A DNA stretch of 64,000 nucleotides from Bacteroidota bacterium. GTDB lineage: Bacteria; Bacteroidota; Bacteroidia; Sphingobacteriales; Sphingobacteriaceae. The position numbers and the translations under genes were made by a program. Below, in pieces: positions 9,188 to 17,355 of this stretch. Location of the stretch: positions 62,001 to 126,000 of the forward strand of contig JAMFRP010000011.1 of NCBI GenBank assembly GCA_026224775.1, read 5' to 3'. The notes under the pieces were generated by a model that saw only the letters and a list, made by a program, of their open reading frames with translations, searched no databases and was not told where the DNA came from. Positions within the stretch are counted from its first letter, which is position 1. Each line of letters opens with the position of its first letter.

Positions 9188-9757
9188 ATGTTGCCGAACC
9201 AATTAGAACTAAACCCGCAGGACTGGGTGGATTTGCATGCCGACTACCTATACGGTTATGCCATAACACGCGTTAGAAATGAAGAACAGGTACGTGACTT
9301 GATACAGGAAACCTTCCTGGCGGCACTGGAAAACATCAATAAATTTGAGGGCAGAAGTTCTGAACGTACGTGGCTGGTTGCCATACTAAAAAATAAGATC
9401 TTTGATGTTTACCGTAAACAAGCCAGATCAGGCGCGACAACAAGCATCGGAATAACTGAAGAAGAAACCGTGTTTTTTGACCCGGATCTGAACAATTGGA
9501 AAAAAGAGCACTGGCCGTCGCCTTTGGGCATCGAGGAACAAGACCCGTTACATAACAAAGAGCTTAAAAGTATCCTGGAATTGTGCATGCAAAAACTGCC
9601 TCCATTATGGTTGTCCATATTCACAATGAAACATATGGATGATGAATCCAAGGACACCATTTGCACACAGCTGAAAGTTTCCGATTCAAATTTTTGGGTG
9701 ATCATTCATCGCGCTAAAGTTAACCTGAGATCCTGCATTCAGAAAAACTGGTTATAA
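9188..9757 (+). CDS. ECF-type RNA polymerase sigma factor
   Basis: A 189-residue sigma-70 family factor. Region 2 has HADYLYGYAITRVRNEEQVRDLIQETFLAALENI and the region 2.3/2.4 RSSERTWLVAILKNKIFDVYRK helix. Region 4 has the helix-turn-helix DTICTQLKVSDSNFWVIIHRAKVNLR. The SDSNFWVIIHRAK form and the acidic insert between regions 2 and 4 are typical of a Bacteroidota ECF subgroup that usually has a small zinc-finger anti-sigma partner; none is encoded immediately downstream. It follows trxB by 58 bp and could govern the redox block. A repeated TTGTAAGG-N15-CGACTAA motif lies just after it and before the DoxX gene. Confidence 0.85.
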   Translation: MLPNQLELNPQDWVDLHADYLYGYAITRVRNEEQVRDLIQETFLAALENINKFEGRSSERTWLVAILKNKIFDVYRKQARSGATTSIGITEEETVFFDPDLNNWKKEHWPSPLGIEEQDPLHNKELKSILELCMQKLPPLWLSIFTMKHMDDESKDTICTQLKVSDSNFWVIIHRAKVNLRSCIQKNWL

Positions 9758-9810
9758 AGTTCTTTCCTCATTTCGGTTATAACTTTTTTTATAAAAGTGA
9801 CCCGAATTGT

Positions 9811-9840
9811 TTGTAAGGTTCTGCGGGAATAACCGACTAA
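9811..9840 (+). promoter_or_regulatory. Putative ECF sigma promoter upstream of SDR gene
   Basis: TTGTAAGG (9811-9818), 15 nt, CGACTAA (9834-9840), 19 bp before the dehydrogenase start and 54 bp after the sigma gene. Both boxes and the spacing match the site at 813-842 exactly, while the spacers differ. Exact repetition of 15 informative bases at fixed spacing is unlikely by chance in a region this small. The identity of the sigma factor is inferred from proximity. Confidence 0.48.
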
Positions 9841-9859
9841 GTCCGGACATCACTTAAAA

Positions 9860-10657
9860 ATGAAAGCCATGAATTTTAAAGAAAAAAAGATCCTGATCAC
9901 CGGTGGTTCAAGCGGAATAGGTAAAGCGATCATCGCTGAACTCTATCAATTAGGGGCAAGAGAAATTGCCGTTGTGGGACGCGATCCGGAAAAATTTAAA
10001 AAGTTAACAGCAGAATTTCCCGGTGCAGCTTTTACTTATCTTGAGGGAGACGTGGCAAGTCTCGATAAAATTAAAGAGTTTGCCGCAGAACTTAAGGCCA
10101 CATGGGGCAAGCTTGATATCCTCATTAATAATGCCGGAGTGGTAAGCGCAGGCCCCTTGGAACAAATCAGTGATGAAGATATTATCGCCCAGCAAAATAT
10201 CAATATTACGGGATTGATACTGTTGACTAAATATGCTTTGCCACTGTTGAAAGCGAGCAATGAAGCAGCAATTATGAATGTTTCCTCGGGCCTGGGCGTG
10301 ATCGGAATGCCTTTTTATGCACCTTATGCCGCGACAAAAGCGGCTGTGAGGCAATTTTCTGAAGCACTAAGACGGGAATTAAAGGACTTCCCTATACACG
10401 TAATGACCGTTTACCCCACCGCTACGGATACGCCCATGATGGCGTCTGCAGATACAAACAATATGGATACACCTGAAGCTGTAGCAAAAAGCGCTATAAA
10501 TGGCCTTGTACATCATGAAATTGACGTGTTCAGGGGCGGTGAGCAAATGCAAATAAATCGCAAATTAAATTTTGATAATCCCATTGAATATGATGAAAAG
10601 GTAAAGGGAATGTATGATGCCATGTTGAAACGTGCGTCTAAACATAGATCAATGTAG
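9860..10657 (+). CDS. Short-chain dehydrogenase/reductase (DltE-like)
   Basis: A 265-residue classical SDR. The cofactor motif TGGSSGIGKA, the NNAG motif, a catalytic Ser in MNVSSGLG, and YxxxK in YAATKAA are all present, so it should be an active NAD(P)H-dependent oxidoreductase. After the active site it follows the DltE-like pattern (RELKDFPIHVMTVYPTATDTPMM). Start: the first ATG (9860); a second ATG three codons in is also possible. The substrate cannot be read from sequence. It carries the same upstream motif as the DoxX gene, so it may belong to a common stress regulon. Confidence 0.88.
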   Translation: MKAMNFKEKKILITGGSSGIGKAIIAELYQLGAREIAVVGRDPEKFKKLTAEFPGAAFTYLEGDVASLDKIKEFAAELKATWGKLDILINNAGVVSAGPLEQISDEDIIAQQNINITGLILLTKYALPLLKASNEAAIMNVSSGLGVIGMPFYAPYAATKAAVRQFSEALRRELKDFPIHVMTVYPTATDTPMMASADTNNMDTPEAVAKSAINGLVHHEIDVFRGGEQMQINRKLNFDNPIEYDEKVKGMYDAMLKRASKHRSM

Positions 10658-10745
10658 TTTGGTTTCTTTTCTATCATCATAGTTTCTACCCTTTTTATTG
10701 TTTGTAAACTTTACGACGCGTCTGTTGGGGATAGGGAATGCCTTA

Positions 10746-10779
10746 AAAAAATCAGGACCTGAGGATGTTCTGATTTTTT
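10746..10779. terminator. Bidirectional hairpin between convergent genes
   Basis: AAAAAATCAG (10746-10755) pairs perfectly with CTGATTTTTT (10770-10779) around a 14-nt loop. The A/T-rich outer arms give a U-tract on either strand. It lies between the + strand SDR gene and the end of the - strand cluster, so it may terminate both. Confidence 0.4.
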
Positions 10780-10834
10780 ATCCCTAATGATCACATCGGT
10801 TCCTGAAACAAGCATTTCCACTGGCTGATTAGAT

Positions 10835-11284
10835 TTAGTAATCGTAATTACAACGGGTTTCTTCCTCCAGCACAAGCTTAGCCTTTTTAATATTTTTGGA
10901 AGTAATGTGTTTTCCGTCATCTGATATTTCAAGTAGTGACGCTATAAAAATGTGAGCCAAGGTTCTTATGCGATTTTTATGATAACGTATGGTTTTTTCC
11001 CTGTCGGATGAATCCAAAATTGCATTTCTCAGAAATAAACTAATTTTATTCAAGTCAAAATGATGCTCAAACAAAAAAGCATAGTCTGTCAAATCCACCG
11101 GGCTGCTTATTTCCCAGGCGCTAAAAAAGGCTTTCCTAATATAATTTGACCAGTCGTCAGAAAGGTCACTCATTATCTTTTCGTCCATTACGTTATTTAA
11201 ATTGACGACTACCCTGATATCTTTACCTATGTGTTCAAAAAGGCTGACCTCCAATAGGAGGAGGCAACCTTCTCTATCAAACAC
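10835..11284 (-). CDS. Hypothetical protein, last gene of AraC/DUF417/AhpD cluster
   Basis: A 149-residue soluble protein I do not recognise. It has no signal peptide or membrane segment, and is rich in charged residues with an acidic N-terminal half (VMDEKIMSDLSDDWS) and a Lys-rich C-terminal helix (HITSKNIKKAKLVLEEE). Its GTG start lies 5 bp after the stop of the AhpD-like gene, which argues for co-transcription and translational coupling. No catalytic motif is visible. A second frame overlaps its 3' end (10711-10932), but has no independent support. Confidence 0.55.
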   Translation of the reverse strand: MFDREGCLLLLEVSLFEHIGKDIRVVVNLNNVMDEKIMSDLSDDWSNYIRKAFFSAWEISSPVDLTDYAFLFEHHFDLNKISLFLRNAILDSSDREKTIRYHKNRIRTLAHIFIASLLEISDDGKHITSKNIKKAKLVLEEETRCNYDY

Positions 11285-11289
11285 TCAAC

Positions 11290-11823
11290 TTAAATGGCAG
11301 GCGCTATTGGAAAATCAATGGGAATGCCTGTTAATGCATAAATATAGTTGGTGATTGTCTTATCGCCAACTACAATTACTACATCAATTAACGAACCTTC
11401 ATTATAACCGGCAGCGTAAAAGTTCTCAACCACTTGTGGATCGGCGTGCCCTTTATTTTCAGCAATGCTTTTGGCCAGTTTAGCTAACGCATCTAACTTG
11501 CTGTCGAACGTTATATTTACCCGACGGATTTCCAGTATTTGGTCGTCGGTAAATCCTTGCATTTTAGAAATCGCCGTATGAGCGGCAAGACAATATTCAC
11601 AACCGTTTATCTGGCTCACTACGAGATTTACAACTTCTTTTTCTTTCGCCCTTAAAGAAGTTTTGGCACTTGACAAAGCAAGGTAAGTGCCTAAGGCATT
11701 TTCTGAATGTGCGTATACTGCAAAAAGATTCGGGACGCTTCCAATAGTTTTGGTCAGGTTATCAAATAATGCTTGATTTGCTGGCGAAACTTGTTCTCTG
11801 TTTGGAACTGATATAGTTTTCAT
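11290..11823 (-). CDS. Carboxymuconolactone decarboxylase family (AhpD-like) protein
   Basis: A 177-residue all-alpha protein of the CMD/AhpD family. The signature NGCEYCLAAHT carries the CxxC-type redox pair and the proton-relay His, as in alkylhydroperoxidase D-like enzymes; a regular decarboxylase would lack this pair. An N-terminal PNLFAVYAHSE block and SLRAKEKEVVNLVVSQ fit the family. Probable role: reduction of peroxides or oxidised thiols. It is 60 bp downstream of the DUF417 gene and 5 bp upstream of a hypothetical gene, all on the - strand. Confidence 0.88.
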   Translation of the reverse strand: MKTISVPNREQVSPANQALFDNLTKTIGSVPNLFAVYAHSENALGTYLALSSAKTSLRAKEKEVVNLVVSQINGCEYCLAAHTAISKMQGFTDDQILEIRRVNITFDSKLDALAKLAKSIAENKGHADPQVVENFYAAGYNEGSLIDVVIVVGDKTITNYIYALTGIPIDFPIAPAI

Positions 11824-11883
11824 GATTAATAGATTAGATTATTTTATTATATAATTTTTCGTTTTTGCTGGATATTTCCAAAA

Positions 11884-12423
11884 TTATTTGGCATTATGCG
11901 CCGCAACAATAGCTTTATGTCCAAATTTGCTAATCAGGTATAATGACGAACCCAGGTTAAGCACATCCTTAAAAAGGAATAAACCAAGGAAGCTCATGTA
12001 ATTGATGCCGTTTACATTAGTAAGTGCACCTGGCGTGGTAATTAGCATGGTGCTGGTTATAAAAAACATTACTGCTGCAATTGCTCCGCCTATAACACCT
12101 GCCTGTGGTTTGAACATTCCAATAATAATGAATATAGCCGCAATGACTTCAGTGAGACCGATCAAATCGGAACCATGATAGACACCAAATAATTTGAAAT
12201 GCCAGCTTATCAACGGGCTGTTATTTACTAACGGCACAATGCCTTCAGCACCGGGAGCTGTCATTTTATAGGAACCGGCCCATAACAACATGATCACCAT
12301 GCCGGCACTAATCACGATGAAAGGCAGATTCCTGTTTGTTACCCATGAAGAGAATTTAATAATTACATTGGGGCCTGTCTTGTAACTGGTTTGATTTGCA
12401 GCACTGATTTCTGAATTTCTCAT
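11884..12423 (-). CDS. DUF417 (YkgB-type) inner membrane protein
   Basis: A 179-residue membrane protein with four to five hydrophobic helices. The segments GMVIMLLWAGSYKMTAPGAEGI, NSPLISWHF and GLTEVIAAIFIIIGM are the usual DUF417/YkgB blocks. Homologues are induced by chlorine-type oxidants in other bacteria, but the molecular function is not established. It precedes the AhpD-like gene and follows the AraC regulator gene on the same strand, so the AraC protein is a natural candidate to control it. Confidence 0.85.
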   Translation of the reverse strand: MRNSEISAANQTSYKTGPNVIIKFSSWVTNRNLPFIVISAGMVIMLLWAGSYKMTAPGAEGIVPLVNNSPLISWHFKLFGVYHGSDLIGLTEVIAAIFIIIGMFKPQAGVIGGAIAAVMFFITSTMLITTPGALTNVNGINYMSFLGLFLFKDVLNLGSSLYLISKFGHKAIVAAHNAK

Positions 12424-12544
12424 TTTTATCGGTTTTTATGATTTAATGATTCAAAGGTCACACAAATAATATCGCTGAAAAACGACTGGGCTGCCCGAAG
12501 AATGGACGATTTTTCCCGATGTTTAAGTTTTTACTCTATTGTAC

Positions 12545-13402
12545 TCATTCAACTGCAGTTACATTCATTTTTTTAAAATCTGATGTGGTTAATCCCGTAT
12601 GTCTTTTGAAAAATTTCCCAAAATGCCCGGCGTCTTCAAAACCCAATTCGTAGGATATCTCCTTAGCACTCTTTTCAGTGTAAAACATTAATCTTTTAGC
12701 TTCCATAATAATGCGCTCGTGGATAATTAACAGCGGGCTCTTATGATTATAAAGTGCAAATAGATTTGAAAGTGTTTTGGGGGATTTATTGAGTTGATCT
12801 GCATAGAAACTCACCTGATGCTGCATACGGTAATGGGTTTCTACTAAAAAGTTATATTTTCTGACGATATCTAATTTTTCACCAGGCAGGTCTTTTTCGT
12901 TAATAAATTGATCTTTGGCAAGTCTGGTCACGATGATGATCAGGCGTTTCAATAAAACCTGCATCATTTCGCCCTGGATATGATCATGTGTATTAAATTC
13001 GTCCTGTAACATAACCAGGATCATATCTACTTTCTTTTGATCACCCTCATTCAGACGGATAAACATTTTTTTTGGCGGACCATAAAAAATAAATCCGAAG
13101 CAACTTACTTCCTTATCGTGATCTACAATGCAATAAAAATCCCTGCTAAATTGCCAGGCAACAATATTTACCGGGTGTTCGAAACTAAATGATTCGCTTA
13201 CCATCAGACAATGGATGGTGTTAGCGGGAAAATTAAAGTCTACAGCATCTATTGTTATCTTCTGATCATCACCTCTATTCCACGCAATAGTCAACAGTTT
13301 GTCTTTGTGATCCCGGCCGTAAAAATTCCGGTCAAGCACGGATTCATCATAAACCAAGCGGAATAATCCGTTGGTCTGTTCATTGTGGAATTGGTTCGTC
13401 AT
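12545..13402 (-). CDS. AraC family transcriptional regulator (paralogue A)
   Basis: A 285-residue regulator with a cupin-like N-terminal sensing half and a C-terminal AraC DNA-binding domain: two helix-turn-helices seen in SFYADQLNKSPKTLSNLFALYN and SAKEISYELGFEDAGHFGKFFKRHTGL. The sensing half has the motifs FYGRDHKDK..TIAWNRG and WQFSRDFYCIVDHDKEVSC. The same blocks recur in the protein at 15524-16384, so the two are paralogues. It lies upstream of, and in line with, DUF417/AhpD genes, its probable targets. Confidence 0.9.
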   Translation of the reverse strand: MTNQFHNEQTNGLFRLVYDESVLDRNFYGRDHKDKLLTIAWNRGDDQKITIDAVDFNFPANTIHCLMVSESFSFEHPVNIVAWQFSRDFYCIVDHDKEVSCFGFIFYGPPKKMFIRLNEGDQKKVDMILVMLQDEFNTHDHIQGEMMQVLLKRLIIIVTRLAKDQFINEKDLPGEKLDIVRKYNFLVETHYRMQHQVSFYADQLNKSPKTLSNLFALYNHKSPLLIIHERIIMEAKRLMFYTEKSAKEISYELGFEDAGHFGKFFKRHTGLTTSDFKKMNVTAVE

Positions 13403-13777
13403 TAATACTGTAGTCTGAAAGGTTTATTACCAATTTCTTCCGAGGATATTTTGGATATCGCTAATAGATTAAAATTAATAATTGTTTTTAATCTATTTAG
13501 TGCCTGTAAAGCAATAAACCTTACAAAATATTTAACCTCATTTAAGTAAGGCTAGTCAACTTGAAGTAGAACAACATTAAAATGCTGTTCTACTACCATT
13601 ATTTATCTCAATGATTTGTCTGTCCAAATAGCCAAAGAAATAAGGATAATTACAGCGTTGGAGGTAGTTGAAAATTTGCAAACATGAAGGCCTGATAATT
13701 ACGATATCAGAAGCACAAATTGTTTTGGATTTCATGTATTAATTCAGTAAATTAAGCTTAGAAATCGTTATTCAACA
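13403..13777. other. Intergenic region with degraded sequence before recombinase stump
   Basis: A 375-bp stretch between the AraC gene and a recombinase fragment. It is A/T-rich and I see no reading frame, RNA gene or convincing terminator. It should contain the promoter of the - strand AraC gene. Its right part may be the remnant left when an element decayed. Confidence 0.3.
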
Positions 13778-13972
13778 ATGGAGGCTGCTGACTTAGATAT
13801 TAGGGTAAGCACCCTTGAACAGGCGGATAAAAGATACTCCCAAAAAGCCAAAGAGATTGTTTTACGGAGGTATTGCGAATATGGCGACATCAAAGTAAGA
13901 AAGGTGATCTATGAAGACCATTCGCCCAAAACTTTCATGCCTCCCGAATGGACTAAACTCCTAATTATATAG
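13778..13972 (+). pseudogene. N-terminal fragment of a serine recombinase
   Basis: A 64-residue frame beginning DLDIRVSTLEQADKRYSQ and continuing with KEIVLRRYCEYGDIKVRKVIYEDHS...PPEWTKLL. This is the resolvase N-terminal domain of large serine recombinases; the IRVST motif normally has the nucleophile Ser, which is kept here. The frame ends where strand continuity of the catalytic domain is expected, and the remaining several hundred residues are absent. It is therefore a dead remnant of an integrated element. Another, longer recombinase relic is at 20713-22220. Confidence 0.75.
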
Positions 13973-13993
13973 TGAATTAAACCACATGATAAT

Positions 13994-14368
13994 TCATTTG
14001 TATTCCAGCCCGATAACTGGTTTAGTCTGACGGCGCACCTCTGCCACTTCTTCCGCAGCATGAAGGTTCGCCCAATCTTCAAGGGCCGCTAGCGCTGGGC
14101 CCAGGGATTTACCCCGTTCTGACAAACTATAATAAACCTCGGGTGGAAAAGTGTGTTTTTCCTCCCGAGTAATCAGCCGGTTAACTTCCATATCCTTAAG
14201 GTGTTCCAATAAAACTTTTTTTGCCACCTTTGGAATTACTCGCCAAAGCTCCGTGAAGCGCATCTTTTCATTGTGAAAAAGATAAAATAAAATAACAGGC
14301 TTCCATTTTCCTGATAGCATGTTAAGTGTGACATTGAGTCCGCAATGCCTGAATTGGTTTATAGCCAT
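13994..14368 (-). CDS. HxlR family winged-helix regulator
   Basis: A 124-residue MarR-like regulator of the HxlR family, with HCGLNVTLNMLSGKWKPVILFYL at the N-terminus and RFTELWRVIPKVAKKVLLEHLKDME (recognition region) and YSLSERGKSL (wing) blocks. An in-frame TTG at 14377 would add three residues; the ATG at 14368 is preferred. It contains a Cys just before the first helix, as in family members sensing electrophiles or oxidants. It is divergent from the MBL-fold hydrolase gene with ~95 bp between the starts, so it probably controls that gene and itself. Confidence 0.9.
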   Translation of the reverse strand: MAINQFRHCGLNVTLNMLSGKWKPVILFYLFHNEKMRFTELWRVIPKVAKKVLLEHLKDMEVNRLITREEKHTFPPEVYYSLSERGKSLGPALAALEDWANLHAAEEVAEVRRQTKPVIGLEYK

Positions 14369-14462
14369 GGTTACCAAATGGTGAACAGTATACTAAAAGG
14401 TGAATTTCTTGGCCATAGCTGACCTTCCTGCCATCTTTGTGCATCAAACTTAATGTTTTAAT

Positions 14463-15230
14463 ATGAAGTTACAATTATTACGTAATGCAACACTGGTATT
14501 AACAATCAATGGCAAAAACTACTTGGTTGACCCGATGTTGTGTCCAAAGGACGGTTTTAATGCTATCCCAAATACAGCAAATACTTTAAAAAATCCCTTG
14601 ATAGATCTTCCTTTAAATGATAAAGACCTCCGAGATCTTATTGCAAGGACAGAAGCCGTTTTATTAACCCATATCCATCCTGATCATTGGGACACCATCG
14701 CTCAGGAGATGATCCCAAAAGGGATCACTCTTTTTTGTCAGCCAGAAAATTCCGAGACTATAGAACAGTCAGGATTTTCAAATGTAAACCCAATAACAGA
14801 TGAAATAACCTGGAATAACTTTAGCATTTACCGCACAGGTGGGCATCACGGAACAGGCAAGGAGGGCGAACTTATGGGTGTGGTATCTGGTTATGTGATC
14901 AAAAACGAACAATATCGGCTCTATATTGCTGGTGATACAATTTGGTGTGATGAAGTTGCGGAGGCCATTGAAAAACACAAACCAACCCACATCGTATTGA
15001 ACGGCGGCGCAGCACGTTTCGTAACTGGTGACCCAATTGTAATGGACATCAATGATATACTTACAGTTTGCCGTATCGCTCCTGAGGCAAAGATATATGT
15101 AGTGCATTTAGAGGCACTTAATCATTCTACTGAATCGCGCGAGGAAATAAAAATAGCGTTGAAAACAAATGGTTTTGCAGATAGAGCGTTTGTGCCAAAT
15201 GACGGTGAATCAATAGTATTTGGAGATTAG
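14463..15230 (+). CDS. MBL-fold metal-dependent hydrolase
   Basis: A 255-residue cytosolic metallo-beta-lactamase-fold protein. The metal-binding motif reads THIHPDHWD (HxHxDH), a second ligand set is in RTGGHHGTG, and IAGDTIWCDE supplies the bridging Asp. The overall pattern is of the UPF0173/UlaG-like branch (starting MKLQLLRNATLVLTINGKNYLVDPM). Substrate unknown. It is divergent from an HxlR regulator. In this setting it may detoxify a reactive metabolite, but that is inference. Confidence 0.85.
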   Translation: MKLQLLRNATLVLTINGKNYLVDPMLCPKDGFNAIPNTANTLKNPLIDLPLNDKDLRDLIARTEAVLLTHIHPDHWDTIAQEMIPKGITLFCQPENSETIEQSGFSNVNPITDEITWNNFSIYRTGGHHGTGKEGELMGVVSGYVIKNEQYRLYIAGDTIWCDEVAEAIEKHKPTHIVLNGGAARFVTGDPIVMDINDILTVCRIAPEAKIYVVHLEALNHSTESREEIKIALKTNGFADRAFVPNDGESIVFGD

Positions 15231-15523
15231 AGGTGCTCCCGGAATGCTATTAGGATAGTAATTCCCAATAATAAGAAAAGGATCCGTCCCCAGGAATGCT
15301 TTTTCTATTAACTATTTAAGAACGATATAAAGAAATTACGATTAAAATTAAACATATTCAGAAATACCAAAACGATGGCACTCTATTTAATTTACAGAAG
15401 TTTAAAATATGTCAAAGTAATTTGTGAAAAGAACATCTTGCAGGCCAATTAATGATAAAACCTTATTTAAGTATGACCATAATCTGATGATTAAAAACCG
15501 ACTTGTTTTTAACTTAGACCTCC

Positions 15524-16384
15524 ATGAAATTAACCCTCACTGATCAAAAAACTGGCGGCGACCTGTTACTCTTAAAAGAAGAGCAGAACTTTGACCGTTT
15601 TTTCTATTCAAGGGATAAGGACAAGAAATATTATACCATTGCCTGGAATAATGGCGCAAAGCAAACTGTAAATATTGATGGCGTGTGGCATGATTTCATG
15701 CCGCATACAATCATACCACTTTTCTTTAACCAGTCATTTAATTTTGAAAAACCCGCTGAAATCATAGCCTGGCAATTTAACCGTGAATTTTATTGCGTCG
15801 TGGATCATGATGCGGAAGTTAGCTGTATAGGATTTTTGTTCGCTACAGTGAATCAATTATTCATTAGCCTGGACGACCCCACTCAGCACAAGTTGAAAGT
15901 ATTGCTTGATACATTTATCGAAGAACTGAAAACACCGGATAGTATCCAAAGTGACATGTTAATGATGCTCTTAAAAAGGTTGATTATCACGATCACACAA
16001 CTCGCCCAAAAAAAATACATACCAGAATCACAGCCGGGTGACCGCCGTTTAGATGTATTTCGTAAATTTAATTTATTGGTTGAAAAAAACTTTCACAGAG
16101 AACATGCCGTTACTTATTACGCGGGGTTATTAAATAAATCACCTAAAACCCTATCAAACATCTTCGCACTCTATAACGAAAAAACACCTCAGCAAATCAT
16201 TTCAGAGCGCATAATAATCGAAGCAAAAAGGCTTTTAAACTACACATCTAAACCTGTGAAGCAAATTACTTACGAACTCGGGTTTGAAGAACCCGCTTAT
16301 TTTTGCAGTTTCTTTAAAAAACGTACCTCGATGTCTCCAATTGAGTTCAGAAATCAAATGGTAACTGTGGCAATCGGGAAATAA
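15524..16384 (+). CDS. AraC family transcriptional regulator (paralogue B)
   Basis: A 286-residue AraC regulator with the same architecture as the protein at 12545-13402: cupin-like half with FFYSRDKDKKYYTIAWNNG and WQFNREFYCVVDHDAEVSC, and a DNA-binding half with AGLLNKSPKTLSNIFALYN and QITYELGFEEPAYFCSFFKKRT. The two genes point away from each other about 2.1 kb apart. The gene is followed by an exported alpha/beta hydrolase and an acetolactate decarboxylase, which are its likely targets. The 293 bp upstream hold no gene I can see. Confidence 0.9.
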   Translation: MKLTLTDQKTGGDLLLLKEEQNFDRFFYSRDKDKKYYTIAWNNGAKQTVNIDGVWHDFMPHTIIPLFFNQSFNFEKPAEIIAWQFNREFYCVVDHDAEVSCIGFLFATVNQLFISLDDPTQHKLKVLLDTFIEELKTPDSIQSDMLMMLLKRLIITITQLAQKKYIPESQPGDRRLDVFRKFNLLVEKNFHREHAVTYYAGLLNKSPKTLSNIFALYNEKTPQQIISERIIIEAKRLLNYTSKPVKQITYELGFEEPAYFCSFFKKRTSMSPIEFRNQMVTVAIGK

Positions 16385-16476
16385 ACATAACTTATCGGGA
16401 ATTCTTCCCTATCTTCTCCTTCGTTTTTCAAGCCACCTTTGTACTGTTGATCCAAACAAAAATCAGCAGACAAAAA

Positions 16477-17271
16477 ATGAAAAACTTAAAATCAAAAAAT
16501 GGATTTAAAATTGGCTTTTTAACGGCCATAATTGCAGTGTTAACAACGTTCGGTGTTGTTTCGAACGCAAAAGCGCAAGTGGTAAAAAATATCGTGCTGG
16601 TACACGGCGCATTTGCAGACGGTTCAGGCTGGCAGGGTGTATTTAACATTCTTACCAAAAAAGGTTATCATGTAACTATCGTTCAAAATCCAATGACCTC
16701 CTTAGAAGATGATGTTACAGCAACAAAAGAGGCGTTAGCCAATCAGGATGGTCCGGCTATTTTAGTGGGTCATTCGTGGGGCGGAGTGGTAATAACCGAG
16801 GCGGGAAATGACCCGAAGGTGGCAGGCCTTGTTTATGTGTCCGCTTTTGCGCCCGGTGACGGTGAAAATGCGGCACAATGGTTTCAATCAGCGCCCGCAG
16901 CTCCGGAATTAGGTATTTTACCGCCAAACGCTAAAGGCATACTTTATTATGATAAAGCTAAATTTCATGCCGGCTTTTGCGCTGATCTGAGCGCTTCTCA
17001 GGCTGATTTTATGTATGCCTCTCAGGGTCAATTTTATGCTAAATGTTTAGGAACGCCTGTTACGCATGCCGCCTGGAAAGATAAGCCGGCATACGGAATT
17101 GTGCCAACGGAGGATAAAAGCATAAACCCGGTAATCGAGCGTAATATGTATAAAAAAGCCAATGCCAAAATTACTGAAATCAAAGGTGCCAGCCATGTAG
17201 TGTTTATCTCACACCCGGAAGAAGTAGCCAGAGTAATCGAAGAGGCTGCCAACAACGCATTAAACAAATAG
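16477..17271 (+). CDS. Exported alpha/beta hydrolase
   Basis: A 264-residue serine hydrolase. Start ATG 16477 gives a signal peptide (GFLTAIIAVLTTFGVVSNAKA); an in-frame TTG at 16447 is less likely. The fold motifs are VLVHGAFADGSGW (oxyanion hole), GHSWGG (nucleophile Ser), and a C-terminal GASHVVF supplying the catalytic His. The pattern resembles the small esterase family of AraC-linked, periplasmic hydrolases common in Bacteroidota and Proteobacteria. Substrate unknown. Confidence 0.87.
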   Translation: MKNLKSKNGFKIGFLTAIIAVLTTFGVVSNAKAQVVKNIVLVHGAFADGSGWQGVFNILTKKGYHVTIVQNPMTSLEDDVTATKEALANQDGPAILVGHSWGGVVITEAGNDPKVAGLVYVSAFAPGDGENAAQWFQSAPAAPELGILPPNAKGILYYDKAKFHAGFCADLSASQADFMYASQGQFYAKCLGTPVTHAAWKDKPAYGIVPTEDKSINPVIERNMYKKANAKITEIKGASHVVFISHPEEVARVIEEAANNALNK

Positions 17272-17355
17272 GATAAATAGATTAATAATTCTGATCAGTC
17301 CTGCAGAAGTATTCCTGTGGGATTGATTATTTATATGATACTAAAATTGATTATC

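Noticed and set aside
10711..10932. 73-residue - strand frame overlapping the hypothetical gene end
   Set aside because: It overlaps a better-supported frame by ~100 bp and spans a terminator hairpin, and it matches no family.
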